Positions 53,265 through 62,100 of a stretch of DNA of 64,000 nucleotides are shown piece after piece; the first letter of the stretch is position 1, and each line of letters begins with the position of its first letter. This stretch comes from JBBCJR01 sp037190805 (GTDB lineage Bacteria > Pseudomonadota > Alphaproteobacteria > Sphingomonadales > Sphingomonadaceae): the NCBI GenBank assembly GCA_037190805.1, contig JBBCJR010000012.1, positions 13,161-77,160 on the forward strand, given 5' to 3'. Position numbers and translations under genes: made by a program. The notes below the pieces were generated by a model. It was given only the letters and a program-made list of their open reading frames with translations, did no database searches and was not told the origin of the DNA.

Positions 53265-54956
53265 ATGCGCAAATTCGTCTTCGCCCTGCTGCTCGCGTGC
53301 GGCCAGCCGATCATGCCCGCCGTCGCTGCCCCATCCTCCGCGCCACCCCAGCCCCAGCTGGTCGTCGCCATCTCGATCGACCAGTTCAGCGCCGGGCTGT
53401 TCGAGCAGAATCGAGGCCGCTACGCCGCCGGCCTCAAGCGGTTGACGGGCGAAGGCGTCGTCTTCCCCAATGGTTACCAGAGCCACGCCATGACCGAGAC
53501 CTGTCCCGGCCATTCGACCCTGCTGACCGGGCGTCATCCGTCCGCGACCGGCATCATCGGCAATGATTGGTATGATGCCGCTCAAAAACGGGTCGTCTAT
53601 TGCGTCGAGGACGCGTCCCACCCGGTGGCGGGACGCAGCGGGGTAGGGCGCGGTCCGGCCAACCTGCGCGTCTCGACCCTCGGTGAATGGCTGAAAGCCG
53701 CCCATCCCGCATCCCGCGTCGTCGGCGTGTCCGGCAAGGACCGGTCGGCGATCACCATGACGGGCCACAACCCTGACGCCGTATTCTGGTGGGATGACGA
53801 AATCGGCTTCACCACATCCGTACCCACGGGCACAAGCGCGGCCGAGCGGCTGGCTCCGGTGGCGACCTATAATGCCGAACTCGCCCGCCGCTGGGCGAAG
53901 CGCGCGCCGGGTTGGACGATCGCCGACCGGCGCTGCGTCCGGGCCCCCGTTACCCGCTCCTATGGCGGCGTCGGCTTTGCCCAGACCGAGGCCGTGCCGC
54001 CGGCCTGGGCGCCCGACATCAAGGGCAAGCCCAACTGGCGGGCAGATGCAGCCTACAAGCCCTGGTTCCGGGCAACGCCGGAGTTCGACCGCATCACCCT
54101 GGACTTGGCCGAACGACTGATCGACAGCATGAAGCTGGGTCGAGGCGCGCAACCGGACCTTCTGACCATCAGCCTCGGCGCTACCGACTATGTCGGCCAC
54201 CGCTATGGCAATCAGGGACCGGAGATGTGCGATCAGATCGCCCATCTCGACAGGCTTCTGGGCGCCTTCCTGACCCGGCTCGAGCGCCTGCGGGTTCCGG
54301 TTCTGGTGGTGCTGAGCGCGGATCACGGCTCGCTCGACGCCACCGAACGGCAGGGCGAGCGCGGCTTCCCCACCAGCCGGTTCAGCATCGACGGCGTCAC
54401 GGCTGCGGTCGGCGCGGACGTGAAGGCCGCGCTTGGCCTCGCTGCCGACCCGTTGATCGGCGACGGCATGAACGTCCACATCGCCGCCACCGATCCGGGG
54501 GAGCGGCAACGCATCGAGACCGCCGCCATCGCCCGGTTCCGCGACCGGCCGGAACTGGTCGACGTCTACCGCAAAGCCGATATCCTCGCCATGGCGCCGG
54601 TGCCGTCGAAACCTGCCGACGAGTTGAGCCTCGCCGAGCGCCTGGCCGAAAGCACCGATCGCGAGCGCAGCGGCGGCCTGCTGATCATCCCCCGTCCGTT
54701 CGCCGCCTTCAACCAGGTCGGAAAGCTGGGCGATGCCATCAGCAGCCATGGCAGCCCGTGGAACTATGACCGGCGCGTCCCCATCCTGTTCTGGTGGCCG
54801 GGGGCTCGCGGTTTCGAACAGTCGCTGCCGGTCGAAACCGTGGACATCGCGCCGACCCTCGCCAGCCGTCTGGGCATCGTCCCGCCGCAACTCGACGGCC
54901 GCTGTCTCGACCTCGACGTCACCACGGCAGACAGCTGTGTGGCCGGAACCCACTGA
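53265..54956 (+). CDS. phoK: PhoK-type secreted alkaline phosphatase
   Basis: A 563-residue exported phosphomonoesterase of the alkaline phosphatase superfamily, like PhoK/SPAP from Sphingomonas BSAR-1. Signal peptide (FVFALLLACGQPIMPAVA). Zinc ligand Asp39 in AISIDQFSA; nucleophile Thr79 in MTETCPGHSTLLTG; Asn100 in GNDWYD; Lys158 and Arg160 in SGKDRSAIT; later ligands in SLGATDYVGHRYG, VLSADHGSLDATER and ISSHGSPWNYD. The Thr nucleophile with Asn/Lys/Arg phosphate contacts defines the PhoK/PafA group. ATG 53265 has AGGG six bases ahead; ATG 53259 is too close to it. Substrate range is inferred. Confidence 0.92.
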   Translation: MRKFVFALLLACGQPIMPAVAAPSSAPPQPQLVVAISIDQFSAGLFEQNRGRYAAGLKRLTGEGVVFPNGYQSHAMTETCPGHSTLLTGRHPSATGIIGNDWYDAAQKRVVYCVEDASHPVAGRSGVGRGPANLRVSTLGEWLKAAHPASRVVGVSGKDRSAITMTGHNPDAVFWWDDEIGFTTSVPTGTSAAERLAPVATYNAELARRWAKRAPGWTIADRRCVRAPVTRSYGGVGFAQTEAVPPAWAPDIKGKPNWRADAAYKPWFRATPEFDRITLDLAERLIDSMKLGRGAQPDLLTISLGATDYVGHRYGNQGPEMCDQIAHLDRLLGAFLTRLERLRVPVLVVLSADHGSLDATERQGERGFPTSRFSIDGVTAAVGADVKAALGLAADPLIGDGMNVHIAATDPGERQRIETAAIARFRDRPELVDVYRKADILAMAPVPSKPADELSLAERLAESTDRERSGGLLIIPRPFAAFNQVGKLGDAISSHGSPWNYDRRVPILFWWPGARGFEQSLPVETVDIAPTLASRLGIVPPQLDGRCLDLDVTTADSCVAGTH

Positions 54957-55271
54957 TCCAGGCTTCGCTTCATGACAGGCGATCTGCAACAAGGGCGGCA
55001 CCGGACAGACCGATGCCGCCCCGACAGGCCGTCATCCGGGTCGCAAGGACGCGGCCTATACCGTGGGAAGCCGAGGACGGCGCGAAAGCGCCATCGCCAG
55101 GGTCGGGACGGGGGATTGCCTGGAGGTGCGAACCCCACCGTGCCGTAGGGCGATCGCGTCCGTTCTCCCCTCCGGACGCGATCGCCACCGCGCGGCGTCA
55201 AGCGCTGCGCGTCACCCGACGCTGGTGGCGTGGATGGCAGGCGCCGTCACCCCCTGATCAGGGGGGACAGC
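54957..55271. other. hairpin-rich gap between the alkaline phosphatase and MFS genes
   Basis: This 315-base gap has no convincing gene but several stems: an 11-of-12 stem at 54993-55021 just after phoK, a GNRA-type hairpin GGCGC-GAAA-GCGCC (55079-55092), CCAGG/CCTGG (about 55096-55122), GGTG/CACC, a perfect 14-bp hairpin (55149-55162 with 55173-55186, loop TTCTCCCCTC), and the perfect palindrome CCCCCTGATCAGGGGG (55250-55265) beside the MFS stop. None has a T run, so ordinary terminators do not explain them. A structured RNA is possible; the strand cannot be told. Confidence 0.35.
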
Positions 55272-56555
55272 TCAGTCGTACGGACGCGTTCGGCGCAGCA
55301 GCGCAAGAGCGATGAAGCTGATCAGGCCGGACAGGCTGAGATACAGGCCAACCGGCGTCAGGCCGTCCCATTCCGACAATTGCTGGGCGGCCATGGGGGC
55401 CACTGCGCCGCCCAGGATACCGCCCACGTTGAACGCCATCGACGCCCCGGTATAGCGCACGCGAGCCGGGAACAGACCGGGCAGCCAGGCGCCAAGCGGG
55501 CCATAGACGAAGCCCATCACCGTCAGGGCCAGGGCCAGAAACACAAACAAGGGCCCGATGCCGCCAGTCATCAGCGGTGCCATCGTGAACCCGACGCCGA
55601 CCGCCGCCGCGCAGCCGCCCATCAGTACGACGCGCGGATTGAACCGGTCGGACAGCCACCCCGCGGCGACAATGCCCGCCGCCATGAACAATATGGCCCC
55701 GAGCTGCAGGGCAAGGAACGTCTCGCGCGGATAGCCGAGGGTGGTGGTGCCATAACCAAGCGCGAAGGCGGTCGCGAGGTAGAAGATGGCGAAGCAGGCG
55801 ACGACGCCGAACATGCCGGCCAGCGTCGGCATCAGATGATCGCGCAGCAGTTCCGCCAACGGCACCTTGGGTGGGGGCGCTTCGGCCATCGCGGCGGCGA
55901 AGGCCGGGGTTTCGGTCAGGGTCAGCCGCACCCAGAGGCCGAGGCCGACCAGGATCGCGCTGGCCAGAAACGGCAGCCGCCATCCCCAGTCGCGGAACTG
56001 GTCGGGCGTCAGCAGCATGCCCAGCAGCAGGAACAGGCCGTTGGCGGCGATGAACCCCACAGGTGCGCCAAGCTGGGGAAACATCCCATAGCGCGCGCGC
56101 CAGCCCGGCGGCGCGTTTTCGACCGCCAGCAGCGCCGCGCCGCCCCACTCACCGCCCAGGCCGAACCCCTGCCCGAACCTGAGGATGCACAGGATCAGCG
56201 GTGCCGCCCAGCCGATCGTCTCGTAGGTCGGCAGGAACGCGATCGCGAGCGTCGATCCGCCCATCAGCAGCAGGGAGGCGACCAGCGTCGACTTGCGCCC
56301 GATCCGGTCGCCGAAATGACCGAACACGCTGGCCCCCAGCGGCCGGGCGACAAAAGCAAGGCCAAGGCTGGCATAGGCCGCCATCAACTGCGCCGATTGC
56401 GATTCGGCAGGAAAGAACAACGGGCCGAACACCAGCGCGGCGGCAGTGGCATAGATATAGAAATCGTAGAATTCGACCGACGTGCCGACAAGGCTGGCCA
56501 TCAGCACCCGCCTGCTCGTCGGCGCTTCGCCCGCACCTGCTGCCACGCCTGCCAT
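55272..56555 (-). CDS. MHS-family MFS metabolite:H+ symporter
   Basis: A 427-residue inner-membrane transporter with 12 predicted membrane segments, of the metabolite:H+ symporter group (ShiA, KgtP, ProP relatives). The MHS start SVEFYDFYIYATAAALVFGP, the signature FGHFGDRIGRKSTLVASLLL between segments 2 and 3, LRFGQGFGLGGEWGGAALL, and GWLSDRFNPRVVLMGG between 8 and 9 support this. The substrate is probably a small organic acid or osmolyte. The start at 56555 is preceded by GGGGGGCCG about ten bases away. The hairpin-rich gap lies beyond its stop. Confidence 0.9.
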   Translation of the reverse strand: MAGVAAGAGEAPTSRRVLMASLVGTSVEFYDFYIYATAAALVFGPLFFPAESQSAQLMAAYASLGLAFVARPLGASVFGHFGDRIGRKSTLVASLLLMGGSTLAIAFLPTYETIGWAAPLILCILRFGQGFGLGGEWGGAALLAVENAPPGWRARYGMFPQLGAPVGFIAANGLFLLLGMLLTPDQFRDWGWRLPFLASAILVGLGLWVRLTLTETPAFAAAMAEAPPPKVPLAELLRDHLMPTLAGMFGVVACFAIFYLATAFALGYGTTTLGYPRETFLALQLGAILFMAAGIVAAGWLSDRFNPRVVLMGGCAAAVGVGFTMAPLMTGGIGPLFVFLALALTVMGFVYGPLGAWLPGLFPARVRYTGASMAFNVGGILGGAVAPMAAQQLSEWDGLTPVGLYLSLSGLISFIALALLRRTRPYD

Positions 56556-56731
56556 CGTCGTTTCGGCCCCCCGTTTTTCTGCTGGGCGGCACGATTGCGA
56601 TCAGCCCGCGCCCGCGTCAATCATCCTGTTGATGCGGAGCGGGTGAGCAGGCATCCTCCACCATGTCATGAGCCCGTCATCGCGCCGCTTTAAGGGAAAG
56701 ACGCGACGGGATTTCTGCGGGGGCACCAATC

Positions 56732-56887
56732 ATGCGTCATATGGGGACATGCGGCAATTTCTGGGGAACGCTGCTGATGTGGGCGATGCGCAACAATCGC
56801 GCTGCCGCGGCACAGACCGAGACCCCAGCCCAGAACGCGCCTAACCCGACCCCGATGCCCGCCGTGGCCCTGCGCCGGGCGGCCTGA
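56732..56887 (+). CDS. possible 51-residue small protein
   Basis: The frame from ATG 56732 runs 51 codons to TGA 56887: MRHMGTCGNFWGTLLMWAM, then a proline/alanine/threonine-rich tail ending PAVALRRAA. The first part could be a short membrane segment. GGGGGC lies about eight bases before the ATG. Coding is not certain: I know no relative. It sits in a 560-base space between the MFS gene and tamA; the first 176 bases show nothing recognised, and the last 228 hold an ACCGCGC/GCGCGGT stem (56904-56925) and presumably the tamA promoter. Confidence 0.35.
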   Translation: MRHMGTCGNFWGTLLMWAMRNNRAAAAQTETPAQNAPNPTPMPAVALRRAA

Positions 56888-57115
56888 GCGCCGTCTTTCC
56901 CTGACCGCGCGCGCGAGTGCGCGGTATTGGCACATTCAATCCCATGCCCTTGTCGCCGGTCGCCGTATCGATAGGCGTGACCTCAAGGTTCTCCGATAAG
57001 CGGGGATTCCCTTCACCGGGCGAGAATTGTATCGCGCATGACACGTTTTGCCGGATCAGGCGTTTGCCGATAGCAGGACAACTGCCACTGGCGTCAGCCG
57101 TCTGGGGGAAAGTGT

Positions 57116-59134
57116 TTGAAACGAGGATGGACAGGACGGGGTTCGGCCGCGTTGCTGGCGGCGCTGGCGGTCGTTCCGCCCGGCCACGCCCAGCCGACGG
57201 CCGAGGACGAAGCCACGTTTGACGCCGCCCTCCCGCCGCTGGAGGAGACCGCTCCAGCCGTGGCGCCACCGTCTCCCGCCGTCCCGCCGCTCTCCGCCGA
57301 CGTCCCCGCGCTTGCCGATCCGGAACTGTCAGCCCCCTTACCACCGCTGGCGACGTTCGATCCGACCCCGCCCGCAATCGACGCCGTGACCGACGAAGCC
57401 GCGCCCGAAGTGCGCTACAGCTATAGTGTCACCGGTCTGTCGGGAGCCCTCGACTATCAGTTCGATGAGCTGTCGGCACTGCGTGAAGCCAGGGGGCGCG
57501 GCGCCAATGCCGCCCAGGTTTCAGCCCGTGCGGAGCAGGACGAACAACTGGCTGAGCAGTTGCTGCGTGCGGACGGCTATTATGACGCGGTGGCCACGAC
57601 CACCATCGCACCGGTCCCCGACCAGCCGGATCATCTGACCGTCACGATCACCGCCACGCCCGGCCCACGCTATATGTTCGGTGATATCCGCATCACCGGC
57701 GCGGCGCCCGAGCCGGCCGGCATCGCTCGCGACGCCCTAGGCCTTGACAGCGGCGACCCCATTGTCGCGGCGCGGGTAGAGGCGGGAGAGGCCAACGTAT
57801 CGCTGCGCCTGCCTCAGCAAGGCTATCCGTTCGTCGAGGTTGGCGCGCGCGACATCCTGCTCGACGAGGCGACGCGCCGCGGCGATTACACCCTGCCAAT
57901 CACCGCCGGCCCCAAGGCGGTCTTCGGCGGCTTCCGGGTCGAGGGCGATCCGGTCTTCGATCCCGATCATATCGACCTTCTCGCCCGCTTCAGACCCGGC
58001 CAGCTTTACGACAGCCGCCGCGTCGAAGATCTGAAGCAGGCGATGATCGCGACCGCCTTGTTCTCGAACGTCGCGGTCGAGCCGGTCCGCACCGGGACGA
58101 CGACCGAGGACGGCCTGGAGCGCGTCGACCTCGCCGTCACCCAGACCGAGGGGCCCGCCCGCCAGCTCGCGGCCAGCGCCGGTTATGGCACTGGGCAAGG
58201 CATCAAGCTGACCGGCTCGTGGACCCACCGCAATCTGTTCCCGCCCGAAGGCGCCGTGATGGTCGCAGCCGTCGCCGGCACCCAGGAACAAAGCCTCAGC
58301 GGCACCTTCCGCCGCTCGAATGCCGGCCGCCGCGACCGCGCCTTTCAGGCCGGCGCGTCGATCGGACGGCAGAATTTCGACGCCTTCAACGCCTATACGG
58401 TCGGGCTCAACGCCAGCATCGCCCGTGTCTCGACACCACTGTGGCAGAAACGCTGGACCTACACCCTGGGCGCCGAAGTCCTGGCCAGTGCCGAAACCCG
58501 CTTCGTCGAGTCCCGGCAGGCGCGGACCCGCAACACCTATTTCATCGCCGCCCTGCCGGGACAGGTCGGCTATGATCGGTCGGACAGCCTGCTCGACCCC
58601 ACCCGCGGCTTCCGCCTGTCGGCCCGCATCAGTCCGGAAGCCCAGCAGCAGGGCGGCCGCTCGGATTTCTATGCCCGCACCCTGTTCGAGGCGAGCGGTT
58701 ACTATCCCGTCACGGACGCACTGGTCATCGCCGGCCGGACACGGGTGGGCAGCATCCTCGGCGCGCCCCGCGACCGCATCGCCCCGTCGCGGCGGCTTTA
58801 TGCCGGCGGCGGCGGCTCGGTACGCGGCTTCGGCTTTCAGGAACTGGGACCAAAGGACATCGACAACAAGCCGATCGGCGGCCGCTCGCTGACGGAATTC
58901 GCGATCGAGGCACGCTACCGCTTCGGCGATTTCGGCATCGTGCCGTTCTTCGACGCCGGACGGGTGGGCGAGGGCTCGACGCCCGGCATCAGCGACCTGC
59001 GCTACGGCGCCGGCATCGGTGGGCGCTATTATACCAATTTCGGGCCGATGCGTGTCGACATCGCGATGCCGCTCGGCCGCCGGCCGGGTGAATCCAAGGT
59101 CGCGCTCTACATCTCGATCGGGCAGGCCTTCTGA
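57116..59134 (+). CDS. tamA: outer-membrane assembly factor TamA (Omp85 family)
   Basis: A 672-residue outer-membrane protein of the TamAB complex. Signal peptide (SAALLAALAVVPPGHA), then an unusual 75-residue proline/alanine-rich spacer before the POTRA domains (TITATPGPRYMFGDIRITGA; AVFGGFRVEGDPVFDPDHID), and a C-terminal 16-strand barrel with the RGF-type signature RRLYAGGGGSVRGFGFQEL and final residues VALYISIGQAF. It starts with TTG 57116 after GGGGGAAAG. Its stop overlaps the tamB ATG by one base, so they are cotranslated. Confidence 0.92.
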   Translation: MKRGWTGRGSAALLAALAVVPPGHAQPTAEDEATFDAALPPLEETAPAVAPPSPAVPPLSADVPALADPELSAPLPPLATFDPTPPAIDAVTDEAAPEVRYSYSVTGLSGALDYQFDELSALREARGRGANAAQVSARAEQDEQLAEQLLRADGYYDAVATTTIAPVPDQPDHLTVTITATPGPRYMFGDIRITGAAPEPAGIARDALGLDSGDPIVAARVEAGEANVSLRLPQQGYPFVEVGARDILLDEATRRGDYTLPITAGPKAVFGGFRVEGDPVFDPDHIDLLARFRPGQLYDSRRVEDLKQAMIATALFSNVAVEPVRTGTTTEDGLERVDLAVTQTEGPARQLAASAGYGTGQGIKLTGSWTHRNLFPPEGAVMVAAVAGTQEQSLSGTFRRSNAGRRDRAFQAGASIGRQNFDAFNAYTVGLNASIARVSTPLWQKRWTYTLGAEVLASAETRFVESRQARTRNTYFIAALPGQVGYDRSDSLLDPTRGFRLSARISPEAQQQGGRSDFYARTLFEASGYYPVTDALVIAGRTRVGSILGAPRDRIAPSRRLYAGGGGSVRGFGFQELGPKDIDNKPIGGRSLTEFAIEARYRFGDFGIVPFFDAGRVGEGSTPGISDLRYGAGIGGRYYTNFGPMRVDIAMPLGRRPGESKVALYISIGQAF

Positions 59135-62100
59135 TGACGGACGAGGACGCCCCCGCCCCGGCTCGCTCCACGCCCGCACGCATCGCGGGCTGGTTCGGCA
59201 TCGCGCTCGGCGCGCTGATCCTGCTCGTCGCCGGGCTGGTTCTGTTCCTCAACACCGGTCCGGGGCGCGGCCTGGTCGCCCGACAACTGTCGGCGTTCGA
59301 AACCGAATCCGGCCTCAACATCCGCGTGCAGGCGATCCGGGGTTCGCTCTATGGGCGCATGACCCTGTCGGGTGTCGAGGTCCGCGATCCCAAGGGCGTA
59401 TTCCTGTCGGCGCCCGAACTGACGCTGGACTGGCGCCCTTTCGCCTATCTGTCGAACAAGGTCGATGTCCGGGCGCTGATCGTCCCAGAGGCGCGTCTCG
59501 CCCGCCTGCCCGAACTGCGGCCGACGGAGAGCGATCCCGATGCGCCGCTGCTGCCTGATCTCGACATCGCCATCGGCAGGCTGGAAGTCGGACGGCTGGC
59601 GATCGACCCGCCAGTCACCGGACGACGCCACCTCGTCCGCGTGACGGGCAGCGCCGACATCGCCGACGGCCGCGCCCGCCTCACTGCCGACGCGGCGGCG
59701 CTGACCGGGCCGGGCATCGCGGGGGGCGATCGCTTGCGCCTCGTCCTCGACGCGGTTCCCGATGCCAACCGGCTCCAGCTTGACGCCCGGCTCACTGCGC
59801 CAGCCGGTGGCGTGATCGACAGCTTCGCCGGGCTCGACCAGCCGATCGCGCTGACCCTGGGCGGCAGCGGCGACTGGAAGCGCTGGCGGGGCAAGCTCGC
59901 CGCCACGCTGGGCGGGGCGAGCCTCGCCGACCTTGCCCTCACCGGCAACGACGGCCGCTTCGCCGCGCGTGGCACCACCCACCCCGGCCTGATCCTCGGT
60001 GACGGCCCCGCCGCGCGGCTGGTCGAGCCGGCGCTCGACGTCGATCTCGCCGCGGCGCTGGGTGCCCGCAAGGCAGATACGCGACTGACCCTCCGCTCAT
60101 CAGCCCTGGCCATCGAGGGCGGCGGCCTGATCGACCTCGGCACCAACCGGCTGGGCGGGGTCAAGATCACCGCCCGGCTGCTGACGCCCGGCAGCATCGC
60201 GCCCAACCTCAACGGCCGCGATGTCCAGCTTGCCGCCAACCTTGATGGGCCGATGGCGACGCCAACCGTCGACTATCACCTCTCGGCGGCGACGATCGGC
60301 TTCGGCGAGATCGCGGTTCAGGGATTGAGCGCCACCGGACGGGCGACGATCGATGCCGACCGTATCCTCATCCCGGTCGCGGCCCGCGCGCAGCGCGTCA
60401 CCGGGCTCAACGCCGCCGCCGGTGGCCTGCTTACAAATCTCGCCGTCGACGGCGACCTTGCCTGGAGCGGCGGACGCATCCTGTCGGACAATCTCAAGCT
60501 GCGCTCCGATCGTATCGACGCCACCGCGATCGTCGTCGCCGACCTGGGCGAAGGCCGCTACACGGGCGCGCTCAAGGGCCGGGTGAACGACTATCAGGTC
60601 GATGGCCTGGGGCGGATCAACCTCGTCACCGATGCCGAGCTGGTGACGGGACCCAAGGGCGGGTTCGGCATCACCGGTGTGGTTCGCGTCGCCACCCGGC
60701 ACCTGGACAACGCCACGTTGCGCGACACGCTGGGCGGCAACGCGGTGATGACCGCGCGGGTCGGCTTCGACGAGGACGGGGTCGCGACGTTACGCGACCT
60801 CAGGATGTCCGCACCCGATTTTCGCATCACCGGCGGCTCGGGCAGCTACCGCCCCGACGGCCGCATCCGGTTCGACGCAACGGCGACCTCGACCCGCTAT
60901 GGTCCGCTCGCCGTCACCGCGACCGGCACCCTGGAACGGCCGGTCGTCCGGTTGAGGGCGCCCAGCCCCAATGTCGGCATCCAGCTCAGCGACGTCGAGG
61001 CGGAACTGGTCGGTACCGCCGCCGGCTATGAGGTCACGGCACGCGGCGGCTCCCCTTACGGGCCGTTCAACGCCGACCTGCTGATCCGGAGCGGCACCGG
61101 CCCGCTCGGCGTCGATATCCGCCATGCCCGGTTTGCCGGCATCGATATCAAGGGCAACCTTGTTCAAACGTCGAGCGGTCCGTTCGCGGGCACGCTCGGC
61201 CTCGACGGATCGGGCCTGAACGGCACGGTCGTCCTCGCCGCCGCTGGCGCAGTCCAGCGCGCCGATGTCGACGTCAGGGCCGACAATGCCCGCATCCCCG
61301 GCGACACGCCGATCACCATCGGTAGCGGCACGGTGCGCGCGACGGTCCTCTTGCCCGATGCCGGTCCGTCGGTCACCGCCGACGTCCGCCTCGCCGATGT
61401 CCGCCAGGGCGAGATCAGCCTCGCCAATGCGCGGAGCCGCGTTCGCTACCAGGATGGACGCGGCACCGTAGCGCTGACCGCTGACGGGCAGAGCGGCGTT
61501 CCCTTCCGCCTCGCCGCACAGGCAGTGTTGGCCCCCGACAGAATCGTCGCCAATCTCAAGGGCGACGTGAACGGCATCGCCATCCGCCTCGAACGCCCTG
61601 CCACCGTTCGTCGCGCTGCGGACGACTGGATGCTCGACCCGGTAACGCTTGTCGTGCCGCAGGGCAGGATGCAGGTTTCCGGTCAGTATGGCAGTGTCAC
61701 GCGCATCGATGCGCGGCTGGACAATCTCGACGTCGGCATCGTCGAGGCGTTCACGCCCGGCCTCGGGCTCGGCGGCAAGGCATCGGGAACGATCGCCGCC
61801 ACGCTGCCCGCCGGCAACGCCCTGCCGCAAGCCGAAGCGCGACTGGCGATCAGTGGTTTCACCCGTACGGCCGCCGCCACCGTCTCGACCCCGGTCGATA
61901 TCGCCACGCGCGCCCGTCTCGACGGCAACGGAGCGGATGTCGCAGCGATCATCCGCCGGGGAAGCACCATCATCGGCCGCCTGCAGGCGAGGATGACTCC
62001 AACCACGGAGGCCGGCGGCTGGAGCGAGCGTCTGATGACCGCCAGCCTGACCGGCGGCATCCGCTACAACGGCCCGGCCGAGGTGCCATGGACCCTGACC

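Noticed and set aside
53238..55001. A 587-codon frame antisense to the alkaline phosphatase gene
   Set aside because: The opposite strand holds every catalytic residue of a PhoK-type enzyme in order. The antisense translation is Arg/Gly/His-rich with no motif.
55093..55140. Cobalamin, SRP or tRNA identity for the structured 54957-55271 gap
   Set aside because: The conserved cobalamin-box, SRP loop (GGAAGGAAGCAGCC) and tRNA T-arm patterns are all missing, so I left it unnamed.
57737..59179. A 480-codon frame antisense to tamA
   Set aside because: The plus strand encodes a complete POTRA-barrel protein. The other strand shows no family likeness.
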